From assembly GCA_029212745.1 (NCBI GenBank), contig JARGOL010000010.1, forward strand, positions 1-64,000: DNA of 64,000 nucleotides, written 5' to 3'. Shown piece after piece: positions 46,505 through 55,584 of the stretch. The DNA comes from Alcanivoracaceae bacterium. Its GTDB lineage: Bacteria > Pseudomonadota > Gammaproteobacteria > Pseudomonadales > Alcanivoracaceae. The first letter of the stretch is position 1. Each line of letters starts with the position of its first letter. The position numbers were made by a program, and so were the translations under genes. The notes under the pieces were generated by a model. The model had not been told where the DNA came from, made no database searches, and was given only the letters and a program-made list of their open reading frames with translations.

Positions 46505-48544
46505 ATGGAGAAGATCACCGCAACCAGCTCAGAGGCGCAGTCCGCCGATTTGGTGTCCGCCAATATCGAGCAGCTCAAAGCCCTGTTTCCGGAGCTGATT
46601 ACCGAGGGAGCCAATGGTGCTGCGGTGAACGTGGATGTCCTCAAAGCGCTGGTTGGGGATCATTCGGTAACTGATGCGGATGAGAAGTATGGCCTCAACT
46701 GGCACGGCAAGCGGCGCGCTCGCCAACTTGCTCTGACGCCCAGCATGGGCACCTTGCGGCCTTGCCCGGAAGAAAGTGTGGATTGGGATACCACCCAGAA
46801 CCTGATGATTGAGGGCGACAACCTTGAAGTGCTCAAGCTGCTGCAAAAGAGCTATGCAGGCAAGGTGAAGCTGATCTATATCGACCCGCCATACAACACA
46901 GGCAAGGATTTTGTGTACCCGGATAACTTTCAAGACAACATCAAGAACTATCAACAGCTGATGGGATGGCGTGATGACGAAGGTCAGAGGACAAGCTCTC
47001 TCGCCAGGAACAGTGAAGCTAGCGGCCGGTTTCATACTGACTGGCTTAATATGATGTATCCGAGATTAAAGTTGGCCAGAGACCTTCTCAAGGATGATGG
47101 CTTTATCATGGTATCAATTGATGATATTGAGCTTCACAATCTGCGCTTTATCCTGGACTCGATATTCGGCGAGGAAAACTTTGAAGGCTCTTTCATATGG
47201 GAAGGTGGGAGGAAGAACGATTCACGCAGGGTTTCGACGGGGCATGACTACATAGTTGTTTACGCCAAGAGTTCCTCTCTTCTGAAAGAGCTTGATATTA
47301 GGTGGCGGGACCGGAAATCTGGATTGGAAGAGGTCTACGCAAAGGTCGAAGAACTTAAGAACGCATTTAAGGATGACTACATATCTGCATCAAAGGCTCT
47401 TCAACGCTGGTTTAAAAGCTTACCTGAGGGGAGTCCGGCAAAAGAGCACTCTCACTATAAAATGATTGACGCGAAAGGCGCCTGGTACGGAGACAATATT
47501 TCCAGCCCCAACCCCAGAGCCAACCTTACTTTTGAATGGAAGGGGTATCAACCGCCTGCCAATGGTTGGCGTTATGATCGGGATGCGATGAAAAGGTTGG
47601 ACGAAGAGGGGCTCTTGCTGTATCCCGAATCCAAAGAGAGGCGCATTCAGTATAAGCGATACCTACACCTTACAGAAACCTGGTCACCCTCATCGGTTTT
47701 TTACAAGGACAGAAGAGCGGCATCTAAGGATCTAAGTGCCTTGATGGGTGCAAAAATCTTTGATTTTCCGAAGGCCGTAGATGTTATTGCGCGCTTGGTT
47801 AGATTGGCAACCTCCCAGGGCGAGCTAATTATAGATTTCTTCGCGGGATCGGGCGCCACCGGGGAGGCAGTTCTAGATCAGAATCTGTCTGATGGCGAAG
47901 ATCGAAGATTCATACTGGTCCAGCTCCCTGAGCCCCTTGATATCGAAAGCAAGGATCAAAGCGATGCGGCGAAATACTGCGACGAAATTGGCAAGCCTTG
48001 CACCATTGCAGAGCTCACTAAAGAGCGCCTGCGCCGTGCCGCAGCCAAGGTCAAGACCGATAACCCCCTGTTTTCCGGCGATACCGGCTTCCGCGTCTTC
48101 AAGCTTGACCACTCCAATATCCGCGCCTGGAACCCTAGTCCAGCGGATCTGGAAGTCTCCCTGTTCGACCATCAGGATCATCTCCTCGAAGGCCGCTCTG
48201 AGGCTGACGTGCTCTATGAGCTGTTGCTCAAGCTCGGCCTTGATCTCTGTGTGCCCATTGAGCAGCGCACCATCGCGGACTGTGAAGTGCATGCTGTGGG
48301 TGGCGGCGTGTTGATAACCTGCCTCGCTGAGCAGATTGCTCGTGAGCAGGTGGAAACGCTGGCCCAAGGCATTATCGACTGGCACAAGGAATTGCTTTCT
48401 GCTTCAGGCTACGCTAGCCAAGACAAAATAGCTCGCGAAACAACCTGCGTGTTCCGCGATAGTGCTTTTGAGGACGATGTCGCCAAGACCAACCTCGCCG
48501 CTATTCTGGAGCAGTACGGCATTCAGAACGTGCGCAGTTTGTGA
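46505..48544 (+). CDS. type III DNA methyltransferase (Mod)
   Basis: A 679-residue beta-class N6-adenine methyltransferase. The catalytic motif DPPY lies at 127-130 (YIDPPYNTG); the SAM-binding FAGSGATG motif comes much later (about 444-451), the order of the beta class. The region between (about 210-420) is the variable target-recognition domain. AGGAGAG-like GGAGAG before the ATG at 46505 supports this start; ATGs at 46490 and 46493 are alternatives. It modifies the host recognition site and, with Res, forms a type III system. Confidence 0.93.
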   Translation: MEKITATSSEAQSADLVSANIEQLKALFPELITEGANGAAVNVDVLKALVGDHSVTDADEKYGLNWHGKRRARQLALTPSMGTLRPCPEESVDWDTTQNLMIEGDNLEVLKLLQKSYAGKVKLIYIDPPYNTGKDFVYPDNFQDNIKNYQQLMGWRDDEGQRTSSLARNSEASGRFHTDWLNMMYPRLKLARDLLKDDGFIMVSIDDIELHNLRFILDSIFGEENFEGSFIWEGGRKNDSRRVSTGHDYIVVYAKSSSLLKELDIRWRDRKSGLEEVYAKVEELKNAFKDDYISASKALQRWFKSLPEGSPAKEHSHYKMIDAKGAWYGDNISSPNPRANLTFEWKGYQPPANGWRYDRDAMKRLDEEGLLLYPESKERRIQYKRYLHLTETWSPSSVFYKDRRAASKDLSALMGAKIFDFPKAVDVIARLVRLATSQGELIIDFFAGSGATGEAVLDQNLSDGEDRRFILVQLPEPLDIESKDQSDAAKYCDEIGKPCTIAELTKERLRRAAAKVKTDNPLFSGDTGFRVFKLDHSNIRAWNPSPADLEVSLFDHQDHLLEGRSEADVLYELLLKLGLDLCVPIEQRTIADCEVHAVGGGVLITCLAEQIAREQVETLAQGIIDWHKELLSASGYASQDKIARETTCVFRDSAFEDDVAKTNLAAILEQYGIQNVRSL

Positions 48545-48628
48545 GGGGCCAAGGATGACAAATTATCAGGAGAATGAATTTACACGCACGCCAGTGCGCC
48601 CGCAGGGTGGCGTAGAGGGAGTTGCGTC

Positions 48629-51600
48629 ATGAAGCTTCACTTCGAGTCCAACCTCGACTACCAGCTGCAAGCCATTGAGTCCGTCTGTGACCTGTTCCGT
48701 GGCCAGGAGGTGTGCCGGACTGAGTTTACGGTCACTATGCAGGCCCAAGTAGCTGAACATGTACCGGGCTACGAGGAGCCTACCCAGCTTGGCGTTGGCA
48801 ACCGTTTGACCTTGCTGGATGATGAGGTGCACCAGAATCTGGCGGATATCCAGCTCCGTGGTGGCCTGCCGCCGTCAGGCTCACTGGCATCAGGCGATTT
48901 TACCGTCGAGATGGAAACGGGTACTGGTAAAACTTATGTCTATCTCCGCACTATCTTCGAGCTCAACAAACGCTATGGCTTCAGTAAGTTTGTCATTGTG
49001 GTGCCCTCCGTAGCCATCAAGGAAGGTACATACAAGACCCTGAAAATTACTGAAGACCACTTTAAGGCGCTCTACGCCGGTGTGCCTTTTGACTACTTCC
49101 TCTATGACTCCAGCAAACTGGGGCAGGTGCGCAACTTTGCCACTAGTTCTAATATCCAGATCATGGTGGTCACGGTAGGCGCCATCAACAAGAAGGATGT
49201 GAATAACCTGTACAAGGATAGCGAGAAGACCGGTGGTGAGCGCCCCATTGACCTGATCAAGGCAGCTCGGCCTATCGTCATTGTCGATGAGCCCCAGAGC
49301 GTGGACGGTGGCTTGCAGGGTAGGGGAAAAGAAGCGCTGGATGCCATGAATCCCCTCTGCACCCTGCGATATTCCGCCACCCATGTGGACAAACACCACA
49401 TGGTATACCGGCTGGATGCCGTGGACGCGTACGATCGAAAACTGGTCAAGCAGATTGAGGTTGCCTCAGCCACTGTGGAGCAGGCTCATAACAAGCCGTT
49501 TGTCAGGCTGGTTTCTGTCAGCAATAAGCGTGGCGTAATCAGTGCCAAGGTCGAACTTGATGCTGCCACGGCCAAAGGCGTTCGGCGGCAGGAAGTCACT
49601 GTCCAGGATGGCGATGACCTGGAGCAGACTACCCGGCGGCCGATCTATGAGGGTTTCCGCATTGGTGAGATTCGTACTGGTAAAGGCGATCAGTTCATCG
49701 AGCTGCGTTACCCGGGTGGCGAAGTCTTCCTGAAGCCAGGGCAGGCTCACGGCGATGTTGACGCCACGGCCGTGCAGCGGGAGATGATTCGCCGCACCAT
49801 ACGAGAGCACTTGGACAAGGAAAAGCGCCTGCGGCCACTCGGTATCAAGGTGCTGTCACTGTTCTTCATTGATGCCGTGGATAAGTATCGCCAGTACGAT
49901 GCAGACGGCAACCAGGTGAAAGGCGAGTACGCCCTGATATTTGAGGAAGAGTACCGCCGCGCCGCGAGACTGCCCGATTACCAAAGCTTGTTTGCTGAGA
50001 TAGACCTGGACTCTGCGGCCGAGGAAGTGCACAACGGCTATTTCTCGATCGATAAGAAAGGCGTCTGGCAGGACACTGCAGAGAATAACGTGAGTAATCG
50101 CGAAAACGCCGAGCGTGCCTACAACCTGATTATGAAGGAGAAAGAGAAGCTGCTGTCATTCAGCACGCCGCTCAAGTTCATCTTCTCCCACTCCGCCCTG
50201 AAAGAGGGCTGGGATAACCCGAACGTATTCCAGATATGCACCCTTCGCGATATTCAGACAGAGCGTGAGCGCCGCCAGACTATTGGCCGGGGTCTGCGCC
50301 TATGCGTCAACCAGAACGGTGAGCGTGTGCATGGCTTCGAGATCAACACCCTGACGGTCATCGCTACAGAGAACTATGAGGAGTTTGCCGAGAACCTGCA
50401 GAAGGAGATTGAAGCGGATACAGGAATACGATTTGGTATCGTCGAGCAGCACCAGTTTGCTGCCATTACCGTATTCGACGAGGATGGCCAGGCCGAGCCC
50501 CTCGGGCTTGATCAGTCCAAGGCACTTTGGGAGCACCTCAAGACAGCCGGACATATCGACGCCAAGGGCCAGGTGCAGGATTCTCTGAAGGCAGCTCTGA
50601 AGGACGGCTCGCTGGCACTGCCCCCTGAGTTCGACGATCAGAAAGCCCAGATTGCCGAAGTTCTGCGTAAGGTATCTGGACGCCTTGAAATCAAGAATGC
50701 GGACGAGCGTAGGCAAGTGGCACTGCGCAAAGGTGGGGACGGGAAGGCCATTTATCTTAGTGAGGAATTCAAGGCTTTATGGGACCGCATCAAGCATCAG
50801 ACCACCTATCGAGTGGATTTTGACAATGCTGCCCTTATTACCAAGTGCATCGACGCGCTGCAGAAGGCCCCACCCATCAGCAAAGCCCGTCTGCAATGGC
50901 GTAAGGCCGACATAGCCATCGGCCGGGCCGGCGTCGAGGCGACTGAGACGGGCGGAGCCGCCACCATAACGCTGGATGAAGCAGATATTGAGCTGCCGGA
51001 TCTACTTACTGATCTTCAGGATCGTACCCAGCTAACCCGCCGGACCATCACCAGGATACTGGTTGATAGCGGCCGTCTGGAAGACTTCAAGCGTAACCCG
51101 CAACAGTTCATTGAACTGGCCGCTGAGACCATCAACCGCTGCAAGCGCATGGTATTGGTAGACGGCATCAGGTACCAGAAACTGGGTGACCAGCACGTCT
51201 ACGCACAGGAGCTATTCGAAAAGGAAGAACTCACCGGCTACCTCAAGAACATGCTGATGGATACCCAAAAGTCGATCTACGAGCATGTTGTCTACGACTC
51301 CACAACAGAGCGGGATTTCGCAGGCGCCATGGAGAAGAACGACGCCATCAAGCTCTACGCGAAGTTGCCTGGTTGGTTCAAAGTGCCAACGCCGCTGGGG
51401 TCATATAACCCGGATTGGGCCGTGCTGGTAGAGGATGACGGCGCGCAACGGTTGTATTTCGTTGTTGAGACCAAGAGCAGCTTGTTTGAGGACGACCTGA
51501 GAGACAAGGAGAGCGCCAAGATTAAGTGCGGGGAGGCTCATTTCGCCGCATTGGCCTCGGAATTTGAAGGCGTTGGTGAGCAGCCAGCTCACTATATTAC

Positions 51601-51655
51601 GGCCCGTGATATCAATGACTTGCTGACGAAAGCCGAAGCAAATAAGAGTGGGTAA
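48629..51655 (+). CDS. type III restriction endonuclease subunit (Res)
   Basis: A 1008-residue ATP-dependent restriction subunit. Helicase motifs: Walker A METGTGKT (97-102 for GTGKT context), IVDEPQS, LRYSATH and the C-terminal helicase stretch RRQTIGRGLRLCV. The nuclease is a PD-(D/E)xK domain near the end: NPDW (927-930, Asp929) and VETKSS (Glu947, Lys949). All key residues are kept. It needs Mod for sequence recognition and cuts unmodified DNA after translocation or sliding. AGAGGGAG precedes the ATG; the gap from mod is 84 bases. Confidence 0.94.
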   Translation: MKLHFESNLDYQLQAIESVCDLFRGQEVCRTEFTVTMQAQVAEHVPGYEEPTQLGVGNRLTLLDDEVHQNLADIQLRGGLPPSGSLASGDFTVEMETGTGKTYVYLRTIFELNKRYGFSKFVIVVPSVAIKEGTYKTLKITEDHFKALYAGVPFDYFLYDSSKLGQVRNFATSSNIQIMVVTVGAINKKDVNNLYKDSEKTGGERPIDLIKAARPIVIVDEPQSVDGGLQGRGKEALDAMNPLCTLRYSATHVDKHHMVYRLDAVDAYDRKLVKQIEVASATVEQAHNKPFVRLVSVSNKRGVISAKVELDAATAKGVRRQEVTVQDGDDLEQTTRRPIYEGFRIGEIRTGKGDQFIELRYPGGEVFLKPGQAHGDVDATAVQREMIRRTIREHLDKEKRLRPLGIKVLSLFFIDAVDKYRQYDADGNQVKGEYALIFEEEYRRAARLPDYQSLFAEIDLDSAAEEVHNGYFSIDKKGVWQDTAENNVSNRENAERAYNLIMKEKEKLLSFSTPLKFIFSHSALKEGWDNPNVFQICTLRDIQTERERRQTIGRGLRLCVNQNGERVHGFEINTLTVIATENYEEFAENLQKEIEADTGIRFGIVEQHQFAAITVFDEDGQAEPLGLDQSKALWEHLKTAGHIDAKGQVQDSLKAALKDGSLALPPEFDDQKAQIAEVLRKVSGRLEIKNADERRQVALRKGGDGKAIYLSEEFKALWDRIKHQTTYRVDFDNAALITKCIDALQKAPPISKARLQWRKADIAIGRAGVEATETGGAATITLDEADIELPDLLTDLQDRTQLTRRTITRILVDSGRLEDFKRNPQQFIELAAETINRCKRMVLVDGIRYQKLGDQHVYAQELFEKEELTGYLKNMLMDTQKSIYEHVVYDSTTERDFAGAMEKNDAIKLYAKLPGWFKVPTPLGSYNPDWAVLVEDDGAQRLYFVVETKSSLFEDDLRDKESAKIKCGEAHFAALASEFEGVGEQPAHYITARDINDLLTKAEANKSG

Positions 51656-51758
51656 ATGTCCATTTTTCGCTCGGGTGTTAAGGATTCCTCAGCACGAATC
51701 GGATCTCACCCCGCTACAGAGTTGGCCGAGGTCTGATCATGCGTCGCTGGTCCCGTAT

Positions 51759-52652
51759 TCACCTAAGCGGCATGTTGGTGAGGAGCCAAGGGTCTGTCTC
51801 TTGGGTATTTGAAACCACAATTTGTTGTGCCTCTGGAGGGCTTTTAGCGGTAGAGGGGTCGACGCGTAGCTGCTGCAGGATGTAGCTGACCAGTGCACCT
51901 CGGGTGGTGATGGTGAGCGTGCCGTTCTCCATCCCGTAGTCTCTTGCCACCAGCTGCTGCTGGGCTTCGCTGAGTCTGGGGTCCGGCACCAGTTTGATGG
52001 CCACCTCCGTTTGCCAGGCAGCGTCGTCAGCTGCGGTTTTCTCCGCCGGCAGCACAATCTCGGGCTCATCACTGATCCGGCTGAGCACAAAGTCCCGGAA
52101 ATCACTGTTCTTCTCACACCAGGCCCTGACGTGCCAGCGGTAGCCTGAATGAACGACGGTGTGGGGCTGGATCACACGGTATTCAGGTTCCGGGTTAGCC
52201 AGAGAGGCATATTCGATCTCGACGCGCTTCTGCTCCCTGCAGGCCTGCAGGATGGGGCGCAGGATATTAGGCCGCAAGTCACGGGCAGGAGGAAGCAGCA
52301 CCTCTGTATTCAGCTCCCGCACGGCCAGCTCCTCAAACCGGCAGGCCAGGTCTTCCCGTGTGTGCATCATGTGCAGGTATTCATCGGCAACGCCGCGGGT
52401 AAATTTGGGATCGAACGTGGTGGTGGGCTTGTAGCCTTTCAGAAACCGGTCATACACCAGGTTGTCAGGGCCGTGTTCGGCCAAGTAGGTGTTTATGTCC
52501 TTGGAGGCTTGCTGGCGGCCGATGCCAAATGCCCGCATCAGGTGGTTCGTGGTGAGGCGCCCCTCCCACAGGCTGATCACTTCGATCAGCCGATAGCGTA
52601 GGAGGAGGTCCCACCGAAGGGGCCAGGGTGAAGCAGGTTTCGGGTTTGCCAT
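51759..52652 (-). CDS. WYL-domain transcriptional regulator, BrxR/CapW-like
   Basis: A 297-residue regulator. The N-terminal winged helix (about 12-75: LLLRYRLIEVISLWEGRLTT, FGIGRQQASKDINTYL) is followed by a WYL domain (about 120-195: VEIEYASL, VVHSGYRWHVRAWCE, FRDFVLSRI) and a WYL C-terminal extension (200-290). This is the layout of BrxR/CapW, defence repressors that release DNA on sensing a ligand. It is followed by no gene on its strand and preceded by a 102-residue partner. The twin palindromes at 37.6 and 53.0 kb are its likely targets, the second in its own divergent promoter region. Confidence 0.9.
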   Translation of the reverse strand: MANPKPASPWPLRWDLLLRYRLIEVISLWEGRLTTNHLMRAFGIGRQQASKDINTYLAEHGPDNLVYDRFLKGYKPTTTFDPKFTRGVADEYLHMMHTREDLACRFEELAVRELNTEVLLPPARDLRPNILRPILQACREQKRVEIEYASLANPEPEYRVIQPHTVVHSGYRWHVRAWCEKNSDFRDFVLSRISDEPEIVLPAEKTAADDAAWQTEVAIKLVPDPRLSEAQQQLVARDYGMENGTLTITTRGALVSYILQQLRVDPSTAKSPPEAQQIVVSNTQETDPWLLTNMPLR

Positions 52653-52673
52653 GTCCTGACTCCCTTGTTCGGC

Positions 52674-52982
52674 TCAGCTTCTGAACGGGTCGACTGCTTT
52701 GAACCCGAATACGCAGTATCCAGAGAGGCCCGCATCGACGGAAATGATGACGTCCACTCCGGTGGTGATCTCGTCAGGGGTGGCCTCCGGGTCGATGTTC
52801 GCCACCAGCATCCTGTCCCCCAGGGCCGTATCGTATTCGCCAGCATCGCCGTAGAAGGCGAAGATCAGGCTTGGGTCACCCACATTTAGGCCATCAGACG
52901 TGGCATTTTCCGTGCACTGGCCGGTAAAGGGCGAGTAGCAGAGCGGTTTGTCTGACTTGAGCTGAATGCGCTGTACGGTCAT
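52674..52982 (-). CDS. unknown small protein beside the WYL regulator
   Basis: 102 residues, not recognised, probably cytosolic and beta-rich (VDVIISVDAGLSGYCVFGFKAVDPF at the C-terminus). It precedes the WYL gene by 21 bases on the same strand and shares its divergent promoter region (operator B). It may modulate the regulator or belong to the defence module; no function can be assigned. Confidence 0.6.
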   Translation of the reverse strand: MTVQRIQLKSDKPLCYSPFTGQCTENATSDGLNVGDPSLIFAFYGDAGEYDTALGDRMLVANIDPEATPDEITTGVDVIISVDAGLSGYCVFGFKAVDPFRS

Positions 52983-53030
52983 GTGTACTCCTGAATCACA
53001 TCACGGTTGTTGGTTCTGCTTGTATGGTTG

Positions 53031-53084
53031 AAAAGACGACATGTTCATGTAGTCAGTCTAACCATGTCGTCATTAAATACATAT
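53031..53084 (+). promoter_or_regulatory. palindromic operator/promoter B, divergent region of module 2
   Basis: Inverted repeat GACGACATG (53035-53043)/CATGTCGTC (53063-53071), then TACATAT eight bases after CATGTCG. It matches operator A over about 54 bp with the same spacing. It lies between the WYL-partner gene and the divergent 53180 gene, so it can control both directions, including autorepression. Confidence 0.75.
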
Positions 53085-53179
53085 ATTGGGTGTCAGGCAA
53101 GAGGGGGGTTTTGGCCTGCCACCGGTCAATCTTAGCCCCGGTCATTAACTGCCACTGTCGAATTGCCCCGGGAGGAACC

Positions 53180-53458
53180 ATGAAGCAACTGCCAGAGGCG
53201 CTCATTGGCAAGCGCATAGAGGGAGCGGTATTGCGCGAGCATCGCGACTTGCGTCGCCGCCCCCGGTGCCAGCTGATCCTGTGCTTCGACGACGGCACAA
53301 GCTTTGAGTTCTGGTGCGGCGAAGACGAGATTCACCCTGCCGGAGGATTTGACAAGTATTCAGTCGATACAGTGCAGTCGTATATGGGCGATGTGATGAA
53401 GGTGGTACGCCAGATTCCGGCGCAGGGAGATTTTGGGGGCTCTGGCGCGGACGGGTAA
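53180..53458 (+). CDS. unknown protein, first gene of module 2
   Basis: 92 residues, no recognised family. Charged N-terminal part (RIEGAVLREHRDLRRRPR) followed by CFDDGTSFEFWCGEDEI and a C-terminal Gly-rich tail. ATG 53180 is preceded by GGAGG; longer readings overlap operator B. Immediately followed by the next unknown gene with a zero-base gap. Probably cytosolic; function unknown. Confidence 0.65.
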   Translation: MKQLPEALIGKRIEGAVLREHRDLRRRPRCQLILCFDDGTSFEFWCGEDEIHPAGGFDKYSVDTVQSYMGDVMKVVRQIPAQGDFGGSGADG

Positions 53459-53920
53459 GTGGAGACGGCCCGTGGAGCCTGGTTAGTTGGGGGAGCGGCG
53501 TTTCTCGCCCCAGAAGGAGGCGTTATCGATACCTTGGAAACCTATTCGTACACGGTGGATGGCTTGAAGTACGAGCTCTACATCGACGAGGACCACAGAA
53601 TTACCTTGGCCCTCACAGGTGGCCAATCGCCGGTGTTCAGCCCAGCCTATGACCCCTTCGACTGGGACTACAGGCCCGCATTGACCGACGATTTGGGCAA
53701 CTCCCGGTTTCCGGTCACCGTACTCAGGCATGCCTATCGCTACATTGAGGATTGGATGCGCAGGGAGAGGCCGGGCTATTTCTATTTCTCGGCCCTCACG
53801 GAGAAGCGGAAATCAGTGTACCGCCGCGTTGCAGCGGTGATGACCAGGCGGTTCCCGTATCACTGGGCGAAACAGGGTGGCCGATTCCATTTTTATCGGC
53901 TAAAGAGAGAGCAGGGCTGA
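53459..53920 (+). CDS. unknown protein of module 2
   Basis: 153 residues, not recognised. Starts with GTG directly after the previous stop. Contains YSYTVDGLKYELYIDEDHRITL and a C-terminal basic part (RRVAAVMTRRFPYHW, FHFYRLKREQG). An internal GGAGG at 53516-53520 could indicate a later start that cannot be fixed. Tight spacing with both neighbours shows it belongs to the same transcript. Function unknown. Confidence 0.6.
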   Translation: METARGAWLVGGAAFLAPEGGVIDTLETYSYTVDGLKYELYIDEDHRITLALTGGQSPVFSPAYDPFDWDYRPALTDDLGNSRFPVTVLRHAYRYIEDWMRRERPGYFYFSALTEKRKSVYRRVAAVMTRRFPYHWAKQGGRFHFYRLKREQG

Positions 53921-53925
53921 AAAAC

Positions 53926-54564
53926 ATGACGCGTAGTCTGAGAAGCGAATTGATACTTCGGCTCCTGCAAACCAGCCATGTTGATGTGCTCAGGAGTATG
54001 GGATACCGGCAACCTGCTCAGAAGGAGGTGGCACGGCTTGAAAATGTCATCGCTTCTGAGGATCTGGGCCTCGCCAGTGGCGGCTTTGATTTTCGGTTCA
54101 GCGATGAGGAATTCCTCAAAGCGCTCTGTGCTCAGTTGGGAATCGGCGATGAGCTGGTGGATGCAGCGGTGCAGAATATCCGCGAGGCGTTAGCAGCAGA
54201 GAAAGCGGCATTCAAGCCCTGGCTATGGGTGGAGACGGGGTTCCGGCGAACCAGCCAACCGGTGTTCGCTTTGTCGCTGTGTGAGCCGTTAAGAAGGCTC
54301 AGGCTGGAGGAGAACCTGTGGCAGCTGCCGTTTGATGAACAGATCCTCAGGGCTGGCCATCGCATCCGAGAGCATATGGCCGAGACAGGCGGTGAGCTGG
54401 ACATGTGGGGCGTCATCCAGCAGTACTGGTTCTTTTACGCGCCGGAGAAGTCCCTGGTCATGAGCCGCAACGGCGATGTGATTGGTGAGCGCGAGGGGCC
54501 AGAAAGTAGCCGGGCCAGCACCACGGCTGACCTGCCCAGTGGACAAGACAAAGATAAACCCTGA
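53926..54564 (+). CDS. unknown protein of module 2
   Basis: 212 residues, largely alpha-helical, not recognised. Contains LILRLLQTSHVDVLRSMGY, FRFSDEEFLKALCAQLG and a conserved-looking FFYAPEKSLVMSRNGDVIG near the end, before a low-complexity tail (PSGQDKDKP). It starts five bases after the preceding stop and ends 54 bases before the phosphatase gene. Function unknown; membership of the module is inferred from spacing. Confidence 0.6.
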   Translation: MTRSLRSELILRLLQTSHVDVLRSMGYRQPAQKEVARLENVIASEDLGLASGGFDFRFSDEEFLKALCAQLGIGDELVDAAVQNIREALAAEKAAFKPWLWVETGFRRTSQPVFALSLCEPLRRLRLEENLWQLPFDEQILRAGHRIREHMAETGGELDMWGVIQQYWFFYAPEKSLVMSRNGDVIGEREGPESSRASTTADLPSGQDKDKP

Positions 54565-54618
54565 AGGGGCAGCCGAGTTGGCCCCTGGAGCAGTGGGGCT
54601 GGAATCAGCGGGAGTAAC

Positions 54619-55548
54619 ATGTACGACATCATTGGTGACATCCACGGCTTCCTGGAGCCGCTTGAAAGACTGCTGACCAAGCTGGGCTATCAGGAAAAGG
54701 GCGGGGTTTGGCGCCATCCTGAGCGCAAGGCCCTGTTTCTGGGAGATTTCGTGGACCGTGGGCCGGACCAGCCGGAGGTGGTCGCTCTGGTGAGGGCCAT
54801 GGTGGAGCAGGGTGAGGCGCTTGCCATCATGGGTAACCATGAATTCAATGCGGTGGCCTTCGCGACCCCCCATCCGGACAAGCCCGGCGAGTACCTGCGG
54901 CCGCACACAGACAAGAACCGCCGGCAACACCAGGCCTTCCTGGATCAGGTGGGGGAGGGCTCAGCATTGCACCAGGACATCGTGGGCTGGTTTCGCACCT
55001 TGCCGTTATATCTGGATCTGCCGGAGTTTCGTGCGGTGCACGCGTGCTGGCACCCTGAAGCCCTGCAAGCGGTGCTGCCAATGCTGGACGAAGAGGGCCG
55101 ACTCACACCCCAGGGGTGGTTGCCAGCCGCGGAGAAGGGCGACCCTGTTTTCGAGGGTGTCGAGACGTTACTCAAAGGGCTGGAGATATCCCTGCCCGAG
55201 GGCGTTGGCTTTCATGACAAGGACGGCAACCCGCGCAGCAATATCCGCACCCAGTGGTGGATGCAGGGCGATTTCACCTACCGGGATCTGGCCATCGTGC
55301 CCCCGGATGTCATCGAGCGTATCCCGCACACACCGATACCGGGCGACATCCTGCCGGGGTACGACGACGACAAACCGGTATTTGTGGGCCACTACTGGCT
55401 CACCGGTGAGCCCGAGCCACTGGCAGACAACGTTGCCTGTCTGGACTACAGCGTGGTCAACAGGACGCATGGCAAGCTCGTGGCGTACCGCTGGGATGGT
55501 CAGCCTCTGAGTAAGGCCGGCTATTGCTGGGTGGAGAGTGCCGGATGA
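54619..55548 (+). CDS. PPP-type metallophosphoesterase
   Basis: A 309-residue calcineurin-like phosphatase. All PPP metal motifs are present: GDIHG (6-10), GDFVDRGPDQ (about 42-51) and GNHE (about 73-76), with downstream GHYW as the fourth ligand site. This is the serine/threonine phosphatase or ApaH-like diadenosine-tetraphosphatase branch, not the SbcD branch. In a defence cassette it could act on a nucleotide signal or on phosphoproteins; neither is shown. It ends module 2 on the plus strand. Confidence 0.85.
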   Translation: MYDIIGDIHGFLEPLERLLTKLGYQEKGGVWRHPERKALFLGDFVDRGPDQPEVVALVRAMVEQGEALAIMGNHEFNAVAFATPHPDKPGEYLRPHTDKNRRQHQAFLDQVGEGSALHQDIVGWFRTLPLYLDLPEFRAVHACWHPEALQAVLPMLDEEGRLTPQGWLPAAEKGDPVFEGVETLLKGLEISLPEGVGFHDKDGNPRSNIRTQWWMQGDFTYRDLAIVPPDVIERIPHTPIPGDILPGYDDDKPVFVGHYWLTGEPEPLADNVACLDYSVVNRTHGKLVAYRWDGQPLSKAGYCWVESAG

Positions 55549-55584
55549 GGGCGGTAGTGTGGTCAGGCTTGGTGAATGGCTGGA

